From Glycine soja (Eukaryota; Streptophyta; Magnoliopsida; Fabales; Fabaceae): DNA of 64,000 bases. Below are positions 62,639 to 64,000 of the stretch, in pieces. The notes below the pieces were generated by a model. It was given only the letters and a program-made list of their open reading frames with translations, was not told the DNA's origin and did not search any database. Both the position numbers and the translations under genes were made by a program. The DNA lies in assembly GCF_004193775.1 (NCBI RefSeq), contig NC_041008.1, positions 2,606,958 through 2,670,957 on the forward strand, given 5' to 3'. The first letter of the stretch is position 1. Each line of letters begins with the position of its first letter.

Positions 62639-63599
62639 GATACATAATATATATTTTTAAATTAAATTGATATATAAAGTTATCTTGTGGATTAAGAGAG
62701 TTAATTAATTAGGATGCGGTGAATATTATAAAGTCTTCAATATTTATTTTTGATACTTATGGATTAAAAAAATTTATCTTATGGTTATTTTTTTTTTTTT
62801 TGAAAATGTGAGGCAATAAACTTATGACGAATTTAATTATTTGGTCAAATTAAGTAATGATCACCCCAATTTCATTTTTAGGTTTAGACAAAAATAGATT
62901 TTGAAGTTATACGTCGGTGGCAATTCCGTTTGTACTGTATAGAGAAAGCGCGATTAATGTTTGGTCGTACTGTCTGACTTTAGAGAACCCCACTTTGTTT
63001 AAACTCTTTTTTATTTGCAGCTAATGATTTTGATTAAGAATGTAAACGAAAGATTCCCTTATTTGCAAACCCCAACAAATTTAGTAACAACAACACTTGG
63101 AATAAATAGTAATAATTTGTGTTCTTTAAGTATTATAAAGTTTAAATTTTGATGAGAAGAAAATATATATTTTGTAATGCTTATGATTCTTAAAAAAAAA
63201 TTACTACTTTTAATAAAATAATTTTATGGTAAAAAAAATCCAACAAATTAAGTGGAATAGAACAGGTCGATCTATGCTAATGCTAGCTAGATTTCCACTT
63301 CCATAAAGTCACATCGACCAAAGTTAATTAATTCCACACACCCTTCAAATCAAGAAAACAAAGAAAGTTAGGTGCAAGAGGGAATGCCAGAAATGAAAAT
63401 TTTGAAAAGGAAACATGGATTAGGACAGTTTTTCTCTTGTTTGATTTAAATAGCAAAAACACAATAACAAAGTAATTTGTTACCGAAATAACAGTAATCT
63501 ACAGGGAATAATAACATATGTATGATAAAAAAAGAGTTTAATGTAGTATAAAATAGATTTTCAGTGTCATACAATTTGTTAGTACCACAGGTCATTCAG

Positions 63600-63621
63600 A
63601 AAAAAAAAAAAAAAAAAAAAA
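63600..63621. repeat. Poly(A) tract
   Basis: About 22 adenines. No SINE, LINE or processed gene is recognisable directly upstream, so its origin is unclear. Confidence 0.9.
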
Positions 63622-64000
63622 CAATCCAGATCAAGTTGTATTGTACTGTGCATAAATGATGATGGATTCTACGGTCAAAGAAAATACCAGCGATAGGAGG
63701 TAAATACAGACAGAAACGATTTGCTATAGTATTTAAGATATTTTAAAATTACAAAATAGTCCTCAGACACATGATGCAGCAACAAGTACTAGAATCTCAT
63801 ATCTCATACAATGTAGTGTGTCGATCCTCTTTGTTGATCACAAAATCTCCTTTAAAATAATTTATGTAACGCTGATAATTAAACTTTTGAAAATTTTAAT
63901 AATTTATGTAACGCATTTCACTAAAAAAAATATTTCCTTAATCCATAAAGAAAGAGACCTCTTGGTTTTATTTGCTTCGTGTTGTGTATAGTTTGCTGCA

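Larger units (their letters stand above)
55932..64000. other. GA3ox promoter and gene-free region with microsatellites
   Basis: About 8 kb with the GA3ox upstream region at its left end. No further gene is supported; small open frames are AT-driven. It contains a reverse-strand Au SINE, six AT, GT or AAT microsatellites, a 22-bp poly(A) and an inverted repeat around 60.2 and 60.85 kb. Confidence 0.6.

Noticed and set aside
1..64000. CRISPR array, phage or bacterial operon
   Set aside because: All genes are typical of plant nuclear DNA with introns; the repeats are microsatellites and MITEs, not spaced direct repeats.

Overview
This is plant nuclear DNA, most likely from a legume close to soybean (Glycine). 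The evidence is AT-rich intergenic sequence full of (AT)n microsatellites and small foldback elements, genes with GT-AG introns, plastid-targeted proteins, and a gibberellin 3-oxidase very close to the pea Le type. The species call is an inference from remembered sequences, not from a search.

Layout. 1-6.7 kb: gene-free. 6.9-10.4 kb (+): five-exon plastid ATP/ADP translocase (NTT). 13.2-15.6 kb (+): three-exon NPH3/RPT2-like protein that lacks the BTB domain. 16.9-19.5 kb (+): intronless DYW-class pentatricopeptide repeat protein of the VAC1/ECB2 type. 20.7-21.5 kb: broken MOT1-type molybdate transporter whose 3' end is a small inverted-repeat element. 24.2-27.4 kb (+): intronless DUF2921 membrane protein. 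29.0-36.0 kb (+): 21-exon full-size PDR/ABCG transporter of the PDR12 type, with a MITE in intron 6. 40.4-41.9 kb (-) and 45.7-46.9 kb (+): a divergent pair of AOP-like 2-oxoglutarate dioxygenases, the first a pseudogene and the second intact with a probable GC-AG intron. 54.0-55.9 kb (-): two-exon gibberellin 3-beta-dioxygenase. 56-64 kb: gene-free, with a reverse-strand Au-type SINE and many microsatellites.

The genes do not form a pathway or operon. Each has its own promoter and they serve separate roles: plastid energy import, plastid RNA editing, light or auxin signalling, export of defence compounds, specialised metabolism and gibberellin activation. The most informative features are evolutionary: a 2OG dioxygenase paralog decaying by at least two frameshifts and one nonsense change, a transporter relic with a likely microhomology deletion, two foldback elements with perfect 10-bp target duplications, and an NPH3-like protein that lost its BTB domain but keeps a 14-3-3-type tail. 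I found no evidence for a wholly new biological system. Exon joins were worked out by hand from splice signals and reading frame.
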